Position numbers and translations under genes: made by a program | Notes under the pieces: model-generated | What the model was told of the DNA's origin: nothing | What the model saw: only the letters and a program-made list of their open reading frames with translations | Databases searched by the model: none | Source of the DNA: Apiospora phragmitis | Taxonomy: Eukaryota > Ascomycota > Sordariomycetes > Amphisphaeriales > Apiosporaceae | Assembly: GCA_038363925.1 (NCBI GenBank) | Contig: JAQQWL010000013.1 | Location: forward strand, 2,170,001-2,234,000 | Direction of reading: 5' to 3' | Length of the DNA stretch: 64,000 bases | Shown here: positions 1 through 10,783 of the stretch, piece by piece | Layout of the letters: every line of letters starts with the position of its first letter | Numbering within the stretch: the first letter of the stretch is position 1

Positions 1-1249
1 AACCTTACTATTCTCGATAAGATCTATAAGTTCTGCTCCTAATATTAAACGTACGATCCGGTATTATAAAAATTTAAATTCTCGCTATAGGACGAATACG
101 ACTTTAATTACGAGATTATTATAAACGTTATCTATATTAACGGATAGAACATACTTTACGTAATCGATTTAAATACGTCCTTTTAAATAGCTATATTTTT
201 ATATTCGCTTAGCGTACGAAATACTTAAAATACCTTTTATAAATACTAAATATACGTATATTAAGGACCCCTTAATTATATCTCGTACGATCCGGGCACG
301 TACTTTTAAAAAAAATTTCGAGACTATATATAAATAATAGGGAATTACTTATAAATAAATACCTATCGAAGCTTATTAAATAATAGGTAAGGTTAAATAA
401 GCGCACGTTCCGCTACGTAGAGCTTTCGATATCTTATAGAAAAATCTCGGTTATTATATAAATACCGAGACAGTACTCTAGATAGTAATTAAAGCTTTAA
501 ACGATACGGCTGGCCCCGATAGCCTAGTTCCTACCCTGCTCGTATTCGGAACATACCCTCGTATCGACGGGAACTCACCACCGTTACCGGATATCCAAGC
601 ACGAGGAGAAGCCGTACGGAAAGTAATGAAGATGCTTCGGAAGATACGTGTAAATATCGATATCCACCGAGCTCTAAATACCCGGAATAGACCAGCTGTC
701 CACGATATCTTAATACTCCCGCTCCGGAGTGAAGTCCTGGTCTGGCGGGAAAAAGAAGGATAAACCGGATCATACAAGATAGTAGCTATCGAAGACTGTA
801 CGATCCGGGTGGACACCCCAGACAGCCTAAAAGCCTTTCGAGTGATCTAAATCAAGCCGTACTACCGGGAAGAGGCCGAAGAACCGCGCAACGAGCCGGA
901 TACACAACCAGATCCGGAACAGCCGGCAGGTACTGAGTACCGGATTGGAGGAACCCAACCGTACGAGACCCTCGTGGAGGGAAGGCTCGTATCTAAAAGG
1001 GGGAACAGGCTGATTCTATCGCCAAAACAGAAAACTGCCAGTGTTGGAACAGCTAGAACTGAAGCTGTCCATATTACTCTAAAAGGGGGTGCCACGTGCC
1101 TACGCGTACGAACCCCTTTTCTGTTTTATAAAGAGGGGCATACGATGCCCCTCGTAGCTAGCACTGAAGATAGACATGAATAAGAGATATAACGATTGAA
1201 CCCCGATTGAACCCGGAACCTGTACGTACGTACGAAAGCCCATTTAATA
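1..1249 (+). mobile_element. Ty1/copia retrotransposon, internally deleted, RIP-mutated (3' part)
   Basis: The plus strand around 720-850 reads as the C-terminal integrase region of a fungal Ty1/copia Gag-Pol. In one frame, VLVWREKEG is followed after a TAA by TGSYKIVAIEDCTIRV, then FRVI, a TAA and IKPYY. The two stops fall where these proteins normally have Trp or a similar residue, as expected from RIP. After about 980 the reading jumps almost directly to the 3' LTR. The reverse transcriptase and RNase H, present in the relative at 14560-16100, are absent, so this copy has lost about 1.4 kb internally. The 5' end lies outside the window. Positions 1-470 match the reverse complement of about 18630-19020. 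Confidence 0.8.
1042..1249 (+). repeat. 3' LTR of the copia element
   Basis: About 208 bp begins TGTTGGAACAG and ends TTTAATA, a RIP-altered TTCAACA. It matches LTR copies at 3339-3545, 14353-14559 and 16352-16558. It follows the internal sequence AACTGCCAG, the same junction found at the 3' LTR of the second element, so it is the element's own 3' LTR and not a solo copy. Confidence 0.8.
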
Positions 1250-1422
1250 AATACTTCGTAAATAGATTTCGATAGCTCGCTACTCGTTAGTTATTATTTT
1301 AAGTGTAAAAGCTAATTTTTAAACTTAATATTATTTTTAAACAAAATTAACCTTATTTATATTTATATAAAATATTAAAAAAAGATTTAAAGTTAAAAAC
1401 TATAATATATAAAAAATATATA
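1250..1422. other. AT-rich spacer between transposons
   Basis: Strongly AT-rich DNA between the copia 3' LTR and the first pogo-like element. I see no coding capacity. It ends in the TA target site of the next element. Confidence 0.6.
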
Positions 1423-3279
1423 ACGTATCCTATAAGCGAATATCCTATATAAGCGAATGTCCTATTTTTTACACCTTTTCTAATAAAATATAAGTTAATT
1501 TTATTATAACGTATTTAAAATATTAAAATTAATTAGAATTCTTATCTTTAAATACTTCTATATTATTTTAATAAGTACGCGTATTATACCCCGGCTCTCC
1601 GTAGATTTTATAACGTTATAAGCGTATCCTAAACGTCCTCGTATAACTACTCCTCCGACGCGATTCGTCTTATAACTATTTATTAATATCCTTTTAAAAT
1701 TATAAGTCTTTTCTAGCTTATATACGAAATAATCCTCTATCTTATAATCGTTTCTTTTTCGTACGGCGGCGCGGCTAAACATCTTATTTACTTTTTAAAA
1801 TATCGCGTTCTTATTTTTTAAAAGAATAACTCGATATATAATATACGTTATAACCTTTACGATTTAATTAAAACTAATTAAAATAAACGTCGAAAAGCTA
1901 TTTTAATACCGTACGATACGGTTTCGAACATATTCGGTTTAGAATTAAGCCTTAATCGGGTTATTTAAAGTTTTTAATTCCTAGAAAAAAATAGGCCGGA
2001 AAACGTCCCCCGGAGGTATTAAAGTATATAGCTTTACATCTAACTATAAAATAATATATTCCGAATCGTACAAAACGAGTCCTATCCCTTAAAAGCTTCC
2101 TTATATATTCGAAACGGTAAAAATCGCCTAGAACGCTTTTAAAAACATTAATAAAAAGTCTTCCTTTAAAATATAAATAATATACGCCTGTATAAAATAT
2201 TTAATTTTTTTTATACACCCTTTTTAACGTATAAAAATAGCCGATATTAAAAAATTAAAGCTTATATAATAAATAAAAAAGTATATAGAGTATAATAATC
2301 GAGTTTTTTTTATAATAAAGCTCGAAAACTATCGAATAGTAACTTTCGTAGCCGTCTAGGATTAAAAAGTAATAACGACCTTTCGTATAAAACTTAATAT
2401 ATTAATTAAAATATCGAATCTAATCCTCGCCTCTTTTATTCGTAATCCAGCTATTTTTAATAATTACGATCATCTAGTCCTTCGGTAATAAGCTATTTTT
2501 ATACTAAGAAGAAAGGTGCGTTTTCCCGGTAAAAATAATATACGGAAAGATAGCGTAACCGTATAATCCGACGCCTTAAATAATTATAACCTATTCCCAA
2601 TTCCCTTACTATACTACCCTAAACTTTCCGTATTAATTAAAAGTAGTTACGACTATTTCGAACAAGATTTAGCCTATAAAAAAGCCGGTCTCGTCGAAAT
2701 TATAAATATCCTCTTTTTAAATCCCATACTTATAAATTATATTCCGTACGAAAATAAACCACGCGCAATACGCGTCGGGATCTTTATAAAGGATTTTTTA
2801 ATAATTAATTCTTCGGTTAAAACGCGTCCGGAGATCTAGTTATTATCATACAAAATTAAAAGCCCAATTAACGCCGACGCGTCCCGCATCGCGTAAACTA
2901 AATAATCGATTCGTTATATCTTTTATATTACTTAACCGGGGAAAAAACGATCGCATATTTAAATTAATAATATATTAAATAATTATATCTTCTTCGGAAT
3001 TTAAAAGCTTTCGAAAATTCGTAAATATTTCGCATTATACAGGTTAATTATTTCGTTTACGCTATAAAGTTTTTAATAAGACGTAATAAATTAATACAGC
3101 CTTTCGTACGCTTAAAATTAAGTATTCCTAAAGCGCTTAAAGCGCTAAAATTATATCACTCTTTTTCTAAAGTTATAACATTTTTAGACGTAAAAAAATA
3201 TAAAAAAAGGTTAAAGCTATAAGGAAATTTATAAAAGTAAAACATTCGCTTATATAGGACATTCGCTTATAGGATACGT
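1423..3279 (-). mobile_element. Fot1/pogo-like DNA transposon, RIP-mutated (copy A)
   Basis: A 1,857 bp element is bounded by inverted repeats beginning ACGTATCCTATAAGCG and flanked on both sides by TA, the Tc1/mariner-type target duplication. On the minus strand, around 2660-2700, it encodes EDIYNFDETGFFIG. That is the motif around the first catalytic Asp of DDE_1 (Fot1/pogo) transposases. The frame is broken throughout by stops and AT bias. An open stretch at 1558-1782 (minus) matches one at 23912-24136 in copy B and is the C-terminal part of the same protein. Copies B, C and D in this window belong to the same family. Confidence 0.88.
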
Positions 3280-3338
3280 TATTAATAAATATAATAATTA
3301 GATTTTCTTAATTATATATTTTATTATAAAATAGTTTT

Positions 3339-3545
3339 TATTAAATAAGCTTTCGTACGTACGTATAAGTGAGGGTTTAAGTAGTGCTATATTACTATAT
3401 TCTATTATTTATATTTATCTATAGTGCTAGCTACGAGGGGTATTATATACCCCTCTTAATGAAATAAAAAAGGGGTTCGTACGCGCAGGCACGTAGCACC
3501 CCTTTTAGAGTAATATAAACAGCTTTAGTTCTAGCTATTCTAATA
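3339..3545 (-). repeat. solo copia LTR with 5-bp target duplication
   Basis: A 207 bp LTR in reverse orientation, TATTAAATAAGC through CTATTCTAATA. It is flanked directly by GTTTT on both sides (3334-3338 and 3546-3550). No copia internal sequence adjoins it, so it is the product of LTR-LTR recombination after an insertion here. Confidence 0.85.
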
Positions 3546-4516
3546 GTTTTTATATATAATTATTATTACTTCGAGGTTTCCGGTTTTATTTATAATAAAT
3601 AAATATTTCGTAATTATATTATTATTAACTAGTTATTAATTTATTTTTTAAATAAAAAAAATAAAAAATTAGTTTTAAAAATAATTACCGCGGTTTAAAA
3701 ACTATTATTATTATATATTAACACTTTTAAAAGTAATTAAAAAATAAAATAATATTATTTATATTTATAAACTTTATAATAATTATTTATAAAAAACGGT
3801 ATTTTAAACTGAAATTTTAATTAATTTAATTATATAATATTTATTATTTAAACTTATAATATTATTAATTTTATTTATATTATAAATAAATTAAATAAAA
3901 ACATTTTTAAGAAATTTTATTTTAAAATAAAAGAAAAAAGCTAGATATTCTTTTCGAATATATAATAAAGCGTCGAAAGTTTATCGTCGTAGCTATTATA
4001 ATTTTTAATTTAAATTAATAAGTAATAAATCTTTTTACTTAATAAATCTTAAAGGGTAAAGCGCGCTGGTCCGTCTTAAATAACCGGGCGACGAATAGCC
4101 GGAATACGTTATATTTAAAGGTTAGGCCTAGCTACGCTTATCAAATAGCCTAGGTTTTAAGATATTCCTCTTAGGCGAAAGAGGGGGTCCTAGCGGACTC
4201 CTTAGACTCGGTCCGGGTTAATCTGCCTTTAATTCTGTTCCGCAAGGTGGCTCGGGTACCTTAAATCTTTTAAAGGCTGCACGTTCCGACTCGCTAGCTT
4301 ATACGGTTAAAATAGCACGCTAAATAGCGGATTAGAGGGTTAAAATAAGCATAGCTAAAAAGTATAAGAAGTAACGATTTTAATAATATCATCTAATTAT
4401 TAATAAAGGGGTTAAATACTAATTTATATACGAAAAAAGGGGTTAGGGGGCTCGCTTATCGGTAGTTAATTTAGGTGGCTGCCAATGTGGTAGGACGGCT
4501 AAGTGGTTAGGGTGCT
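3546..4516 (-). mobile_element. Relict of a second Fot1-like family, truncated
   Basis: The right end (about 4466-4516) is a terminal inverted repeat nearly identical to that of the element at 31050-32985, and a TA follows at 4517-4518. From about 4040 to 4465 the minus strand aligns with the 5' leader and N-terminal transposase coding region of that element, with C-to-T and G-to-A changes throughout. I could not find a left terminal repeat. The part between 3546 and about 4030 is AT-rich and unassignable, so the left boundary is arbitrary. Confidence 0.7.
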
Positions 4517-4595
4517 TAGTAATTCCATCGGCTTGGAATATAATCACGTCGCGAACAATTGGTTCCGACAAGATATGATCTCCAGCTTTATACTT

Positions 4596-6391
4596 TCGAG
4601 TGTTTTGGATAACGAAGTCTTGCTATGTAGGGAAAAAGGATACGAAGAGAGAATACGCCGTGAAAAGGGTCCAAGCAGCTGACCTGGTTTCCCCTATTGG
4701 ACTCACAGGGACATATTAGTATATCTGGCTTCGGCCTCTTCATGTCGCACATTGAGAGTGACGGAGGCTACATCTCCCATCAGGGACCCCGGTATCCCGC
4801 GCCCGAACTCCTCCAGGGCGAACAGAACGAATCTCGGGCAGCGGACTGGTGGACACTGGGTGTTCTCCTGTTCGAGATGTTGACGGGTTTGCCCCCGTTC
4901 TACGGCGATGATGTCGAGCAAATACGCCGTAACATACAGAGTCGCCTTTTAGAGCTACCTGACTCATTACCTTCATCTACTCGAGACATGATCAGCAAAC
5001 TCCTCGACCCGAGGCCTGATAGGCGATTAGGGGGCTACTAGTGCCTCGGAGGTTCAGGACCACCCCTTCTTCCAGAACATGATTGGCAGAAGCTCAATCA
5101 GCGCGGTTACGAGCCGGCGTTCAAACCACACAGGGCTGTTAGCCGATTATATAATCATGGCGTCGGCCACCGGACTAAAAGAGAGCAAACACAGTTGGAG
5201 TGGCTGCGTGGAGTTGGGGTTTCGTACAGCAGGCCGGTAGATATGAGCAAGCCTCAGATGCTGTCCGAAATCGGCAGTGAGGAGCCTTCGACGGTCCATC
5301 CATCTATCACGGTTGTCACCAAAAATAAAGATAACTGGGTGCTCGTCTGGGACGAGAGGCCACGGGAGTTTGATTTCTACAATACAATCACTGGCGCAAA
5401 ACAAACGATCGAAGCCGAACGAACAAGACCTACCAATTCGGATATGGAAAGTAACGCATCTACTTCATCTTGTTTCCAGCCACATCTGCCCTCCTTGCAC
5501 CAGAAGAAAGAGGCTCTCAAGGCAGCATTGCTGGCCGGGTACAACCATGCCGTCTCCCAGCATGCCGTCTCCCAGCTGCTTCTAGAATACGACGGCGTGG
5601 ATACGAACACACCTCTCTTCTGGACGCCCACCAGCACGAGCACGACGCCGCTGCAATGGGCCGTGGTACAGGATAACCTGGACCTTGTCACATTATTCCT
5701 CACCTCCCACAAAGAAGGAAAGCAGCCACCGCTGCTGAATCGTGTGACAGGCACCCGCGCCTTAGGCCAAGCAGTAGATCGCCAGAACATCGCAATCACG
5801 AAGGTGTTGTTGAACCACGGGGTGCGTTGTGACTTCGAAGCCGACGACCGGCCGCGCCCGCATCCTCCATACGGCTATCTCAATGGGACCGCCATCAGCA
5901 GCATCAACAAGAACAATTTCGACCCGCACGACGCGTCCAAGCCGGCCGAGTACATCCCGCCCCTCGTGCGGGCGGTCCGGCACGGTCACATCGAGCTGTT
6001 GCACCTACTACTCTCGCACAGCGCCGATCCCAATGTCGGCTACCATGATCTGTGGTTGCCGGGTGCGGGCCGCGACAAGAAGTTGCCGACATGGTGGGCT
6101 CAGGAGGAGGAGGAGCCGGTAACGATACAATTCATGTGCGGACGGCCGATGCAGCTGGCGATGGAGCTAGGCCGTCGGGAAGTTGTCGAGGTGTTGCTGG
6201 ATCACGGCGCCGAGATCGAGCAGCCAGGGCCCGTTTGGGGTGTGGCGGGCCACGAGTGCGAGAACGCATCCCGGCAGGTGTATCTGAGGGTGAAGGCTAA
6301 ACTACGACAAGTGGTGGCTTCAAGGCTGGTTGCGAAAAGTGTTAGTGGCGTACGTTGCCCGACCATTCAAACGGCGCAGATTGGGAAGTAG
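4596..6391 (+). pseudogene. AGC-type kinase (Ypk1-like) with ankyrin C-terminus, broken
   Basis: A short piece near 4620-4685 (KKDTKREYAVKRVQAADLV) resembles the ATP-anchoring Lys strand of AGC kinases. It is followed directly, from about 4697, by the segment after the catalytic loop. The rest of the N-lobe and the HRD loop are therefore missing. The DFG motif reads GFG and APE is partly kept (PAPELL), while DWWTLGVLLFEMLTGLPPF is intact. Two frame changes near 5040-5090 separate RRLGGY, HPFFQNM and DWQKLNQRGYEPAFKP. From 5195 a long open frame carries WVLVWDERPREFDFYN and then about four ankyrin-like repeats (VTLFLTSH, ITKVLLNHG, LLHLLLSHSADPN, VVEVLLDHGAEI). Kinase-ankyrin fusions of this kind occur in Pezizomycotina. 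The copy cannot be an active kinase. The 398-residue ankyrin frame could still be translated. Confidence 0.75.
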
Positions 6392-6799
6392 TAATGTTAT
6401 GAGCCCATATGAGTCCATTTCAGTTTTAGGCGGCCTGCTCAGTGCTTTGGAGATCCGGAGCGCTTCGGTCTAAACGAGTACCCACTGCACCTTCAAATTC
6501 AAAGCTGTCTTGCTCCTAGCTTGGTAGTTGTAGAGATATTTTCTAATAATGCCCCAGAGTATGGAAGCTGCGTGGCATCCTTCACGAAGAAGGCAAGAGC
6601 AGCAAGTCAATGTTCGTTCGACATTGGGAATCGAACTATTCCTGTTGATTCCACTGATGAGGGTCTTTGGTGAACTGAATGACGATCGGACTCTTTCAAC
6701 CTTCCTCACACTGCACTGAGAGATCATCTTTATAGCTTTTGGCTGTGCTCAATACCTTTCATTTATTTTGGTCCACTTCCAACACAACAATAGCCCATC
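6392..6799. other. Intergenic
   Basis: 408 bp with no convincing gene. The minus-strand open stretch at 6470-6727 has no recognisable content. It probably holds the 3' region of the ankyrin frame and the promoter of the SET-domain gene. Confidence 0.5.
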
Positions 6800-7829
6800 A
6801 TGTTTATTTCTGCATCACAGTTCGGATCCATGCGGAAGGGCACTTCTCGACTGCGCACGTATAACATGGAATCGACCAGCAAAGGCGTCAGTGTCATCGC
6901 CAACACCGACATCCCCCGAAGCACCATCATCATCGAAGAGAAGCCTCTCTTCATCGTGTTGCATGACGAACCGCAAGAACCAGAAGAACCAAAAGAACCG
7001 CAACCCGAGAAAACAAAAGTCGCCAAAATAATACCGTGGCAAGTCAAGATAAACAACAGGTACCGAAACCTGACCCGCGACAAGCAAGCCATCTACGACT
7101 CCCTGGACTACTCCCCTCGAGAGCCTCACGGTGGAAGACCAGACCGAGATCTTCCTCTCCGACGCCATGGAACGGACCCTCATGCGCTACCGCACGAATC
7201 GCATCGAGCTCGGGACCGGCAGCCGCGACACGGGCATCTTCGCCACCTGCTCCCGCCTGAACCACTCGTGCATGCCGAGCGCCCAGTTCCTGTGGAGCGA
7301 GCAGGACACCATGGTGATCGCCGCGGTCCGCCACATCCGCGCGGGCGAGGAGATTACGATCCCCTACGTCGACCTGATGGCGACGGCCGCGCAGCGGGCC
7401 GCGGACCTGGCGCCCTACGGGTTCCGCTGCGACTGCGCGGCGTGCGCGGACCCGACGCTCCACGACATGCGCCGCCAGGCCCTCCTGTACCTCGAGGACC
7501 AACTAAACGATTACGACCTGAATAATATTGTGGCGTTCGAGCCCCGCGTGGCGTTGGGCATGGCGTTGGCGTACGTAAACATGACAAACAGTACGGGCAT
7601 CACTGGTCAAGTCCTCGACGAGGCGTAAGTGCACAGCCGATTGGCTCTTTTCCGTCCATGTTGTTTCAGCTAACCGTGTCTGCCCTTCGTGTCGTGTAGT
7701 TACTACCGCTGCGCCGACTATGCGAAACAGGCTGGACAAAAAGAAATGTTCAAGGTATATGCCAAGAAGGCAGAAAGAGGCGTGTACCGCGACGACGGCG
7801 ATGTGGAAATTGCAGACGCTTCACCTTGA
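6800..7829 (+). CDS. SET-domain protein (probable lysine methyltransferase), one frameshift
   Basis: Two overlapping frames give a SET protein. The first starts at the ATG at 6800 (STSKGVSVIANTDIPRSTIIIEE, the SET N-terminal fold). The second carries ATCSRLNHSCMPSAQF, AAVRHIRAGEEITIPYVD and the post-SET cysteines GFRCDCAACAD, which should bind S-adenosylmethionine and substrate lysine. The frames meet near 7110-7118 at a run of C with one extra base, and no splice site is available there. A 75-nt intron (7625-7699, GTAAGT...TAG) leads to a last exon ending with TGA at 7827-7829. The family methylates lysines in histones or other proteins. A Pro/Glu-rich insert (PQEPEEPKEPQPEK) interrupts the N-terminal part. 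Whether the frameshift is real decides if the gene works. Confidence 0.75.
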
Positions 7830-8079
7830 AAAGCGACGTGGCAGGGAAAAGTCAGCGACAGGATACATACAGGGTCTTGTGGAAAGACGGTTGGGATTGC
7901 ATTGCGATAACAGTATAGGTTTGAGAGTTTCATAGCGCCTTTTCACAGTAATTGATTCAAGTACACACATCACATCACGGGAGATGCCTATCTTCGTCTA
8001 ACATGATGTGATCATCAACCCCATCGAGGAGCCCCGAACCCCATCCTATCCCTGCACATTACCCCTGCGACTGGGGACG

Positions 8080-10275
8080 ATGGCTGACAGTGGGGCGGCT
8101 GAAGTTGAGATTTGGGCTTACTTGGACTTCGACTCAGAGGATCAAGTGAGCCTCCCACTGCTGCCCTTCAGAATTAAACAGACCATCTCTTGTAGAAGTT
8201 CCAACCCCTGTTTGCAATGCCATCACTCGAGGCTCTCCCTTTCGGGCCCGACTCTTTCGCACAGCCACCAGCCATTGACGACAGTGCGTTCCGCTATGAG
8301 CCCCACGTGCTCTGCCCCGCCTGCCGGGCGCTTCTGACGCTAGCCCTCGAGCGGCACCGCCAGCGCGGGGCCCAGCTGTCCGAGTACATCGAGACGGCGT
8401 ACGACTTCGGCCAGCTCTGCGCGTCGGCGAAGCTCGGCTGCCATGTCTGCGCCCTGCTCGAACAGGCGATGTGGACGCGGCCGTTGGACATCGTCGCCGA
8501 CGATGCCCGCATGCGCGACTGGAAGGTGGCGTTCGTCCTCCTGCCCGCGACGGAACCGGAAGCTTTGCTGACCATCACCATCGAGTGCGCCGGCGGCGGC
8601 GGCAGCCTGCGCGGGTACAGCCTCCCGGTCTTTTCCAAGGACCGAGCCGGTGGGTCGTTGGTCCACGTCTATGCTCCAACTGCGGGGCTGAGCTTGGGCA
8701 GAAGCACCGGGGATGAGGAGACGTTCGATGTGGCGAAGGCGTGGCTGGATACATGCCTGAAGGAACATAAAATGTGCGCCCAAAATGACGATGCGGCTCG
8801 AGTGGTGCGACCTAACCGCTTGCTCCAACTGGACGGCACCATCAGTCTCGTGGACTCGACCGCCGCTGCCGGCCAGGAATACGTGGCATTGAGCCACTGC
8901 TGGGGCCGGCAGGTCCGTGTTCCCCGGCTGCTGGCGGAGACGGAGGCTGAGCTTCGGGCTGGCGTCGAGCTGTCGTACCTGCCCAACACCTTTCAGCACG
9001 CCGTCTTGATCACAAGAAAGCTGGGCTTCCGGTTTCTTTGGATCGATTCGCTCTGCATCATCCAGGACTCGGCCGAGGACTGGCGAGACCAGGCCGAGAT
9101 CATGGCGCTTGTCTACAACAACTCGGTCCTCACCATTGCGGCCTTGAAATCATCGGGCAGCCATGAGGGCTGTTTCACGGACGCGCGCAACTCACTGCGC
9201 CTCAGACCGTGTGTCTCGGACGAGCTGGGCGTGACCGTCTCGTCGTGGAACCCGGGCAGGCTGTGGGAGGTGGAGGTCAATACGTCGGGCTACGGCGCAT
9301 CCCCGCTCCACTCGCGGGCTTGGGTCGTACAGGAACGGTACTCGGCCCCGCGCACGCTGCTGTACGGCGCGAACGGCATCTACTGGGAGTGTCGCTGCGC
9401 TCAGGCATCCGAGTCCCACTACTGCAACGTGGCGTGGGATGACGAAGCGAACAAGAAGACATGGCTGCAGCGCTTGGAGGTGGACGGCAGTACTGACGCC
9501 GCTGCTCAGCAGCAGTTAAGCTCGAACGGAACAGAAACGTCGTCGGCCAAAATGGCGACGTGGAAAGATCACTGGATCGGCCTGTTGAAGGTATACTCGA
9601 GCTGCCAGCTCACGCAGACGACGGACAAGATCATCGCCGTCACCGGGCTCATAAAGGAGATTGAGCGACGCTCCAAGGCGAAACCGCGCTGCATTTTGGG
9701 ACTGTGGGATTACGACTTGCCGGGTATGGCGCTGTGGTACCGCTCCAGGGACATTGCCAATACGGCTACCGATCTCATCGGTAGGCTCGACAACAACATG
9801 CCTACCTGGACCTGGGCGTCGGTGGAGGGCAAGTGCTCTTACCTGCTCTCGGGAGGCGAGATCGAGGTGGCAAGCCAGCGTGAGTATCGACCAGACCACT
9901 GTGCCCGCAACCATGAGAATCAAGACCTGGCGCAAGCAAGTGCTCCTCGACGAGTACGAGGATATTCAGCTGGATCCGGACGATCCGAAGACCGGTCTGA
10001 AGGGGTGGGGTGGGGATCTGGAGGAGACGTATTCGTGGTTCCCCGACGGCGAAATGCCGGGCTTAGGGGTGACGTTGTGTGCCGTGCCTATGCAGCGCGT
10101 TCGCATAGCATCGGGACTGTGGGTCGCACGATGCCTGGTGCTGACCCCGTGCATGGAGGAGGCGGGGGAGGTTTTTACGAGAGTTGGCGTGGTTTTCATT
10201 CGGTACGGCGACAAAAGGGATGATCCTTTCAAGTCTAAGGATGCAGAGGCTCAAGAGGTGGTATCAGTGAAGTAA
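8080..10275 (+). CDS. HET-domain protein (heterokaryon incompatibility)
   Basis: I start at the ATG at 8080. A 22-codon exon ends at 8145, and a 50-nt intron (8146-8195, GTGAGC...TAG, phase 0) joins it to the long second exon. The N-terminal part has Cys pairs (LCPACRALL, GCHVCALLEQ). The HET domain follows: YVALSHCWG, LPNTFQHAV, LGFRFLWIDSLCIIQDS, EDWRDQAEIM and VYNNSVLTIAA. HET domains trigger cell death when genetically different hyphae fuse. The C-terminal part changes frame near 9880. Either a 61-nt intron (9880-9940, GTGAGT...AAG) or a single-base shift connects to the frame ending DPFKSKDAEAQEVVSVK with TAA at 10273-10275. The intron keeps phase but lacks a clear branch point. The product is about 690 residues. 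Confidence 0.82.
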
Positions 10276-10783
10276 CATGACGACGCAGCGGTGAGGATCT
10301 CTGTCGGTTTAAACCTGCATATTCTACAGCACCATGCATATGCATCTTACACCCCTTATCTATCAAAATGGTGATCAGCAATTTGAGCCTAACTATGCCG
10401 GTAGTTGTCAGCCATTTGCAGAAGAAAATACCCTATAAACGCGGCAATTGGATAACGTTTTCCAAGTGCTGAGTAAGACCATGCATTGAATCGCGACCTC
10501 TGACTTGTCACGAAGAAATGCACGCTGACTTCCACACCCTTACGGCTCTGGAAACTAGCCAGTAAAGTGAAAAGATGAAGCACCGTTGCAACCTTGATGC
10601 CTCGCCCCGGACTCCGTATCGCAGCACCGTTGGAGCCAACCACCAATAAGTGAAAGTGAAATGCCATTGCCCCTGGCAAATATTGAATCCATCGTTCTAC
10701 TCTTAGACTCTAACTTATAAGTGAGTGCTTTGGTAGGGGTGCAAACAAACTTCAAGCCCCGAAAAGAGACAATAGACTTCGCG
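10276..10783. other. Intergenic
   Basis: 508 bp without a supported gene. It should contain the promoter of the P450 gene. I see no clear TATA box. Confidence 0.5.

Noticed and set aside
478..816. Minus-strand open frames of 112 and 80 residues
   Set aside because: The plus strand of this stretch encodes copia integrase; the minus frames are shadows.
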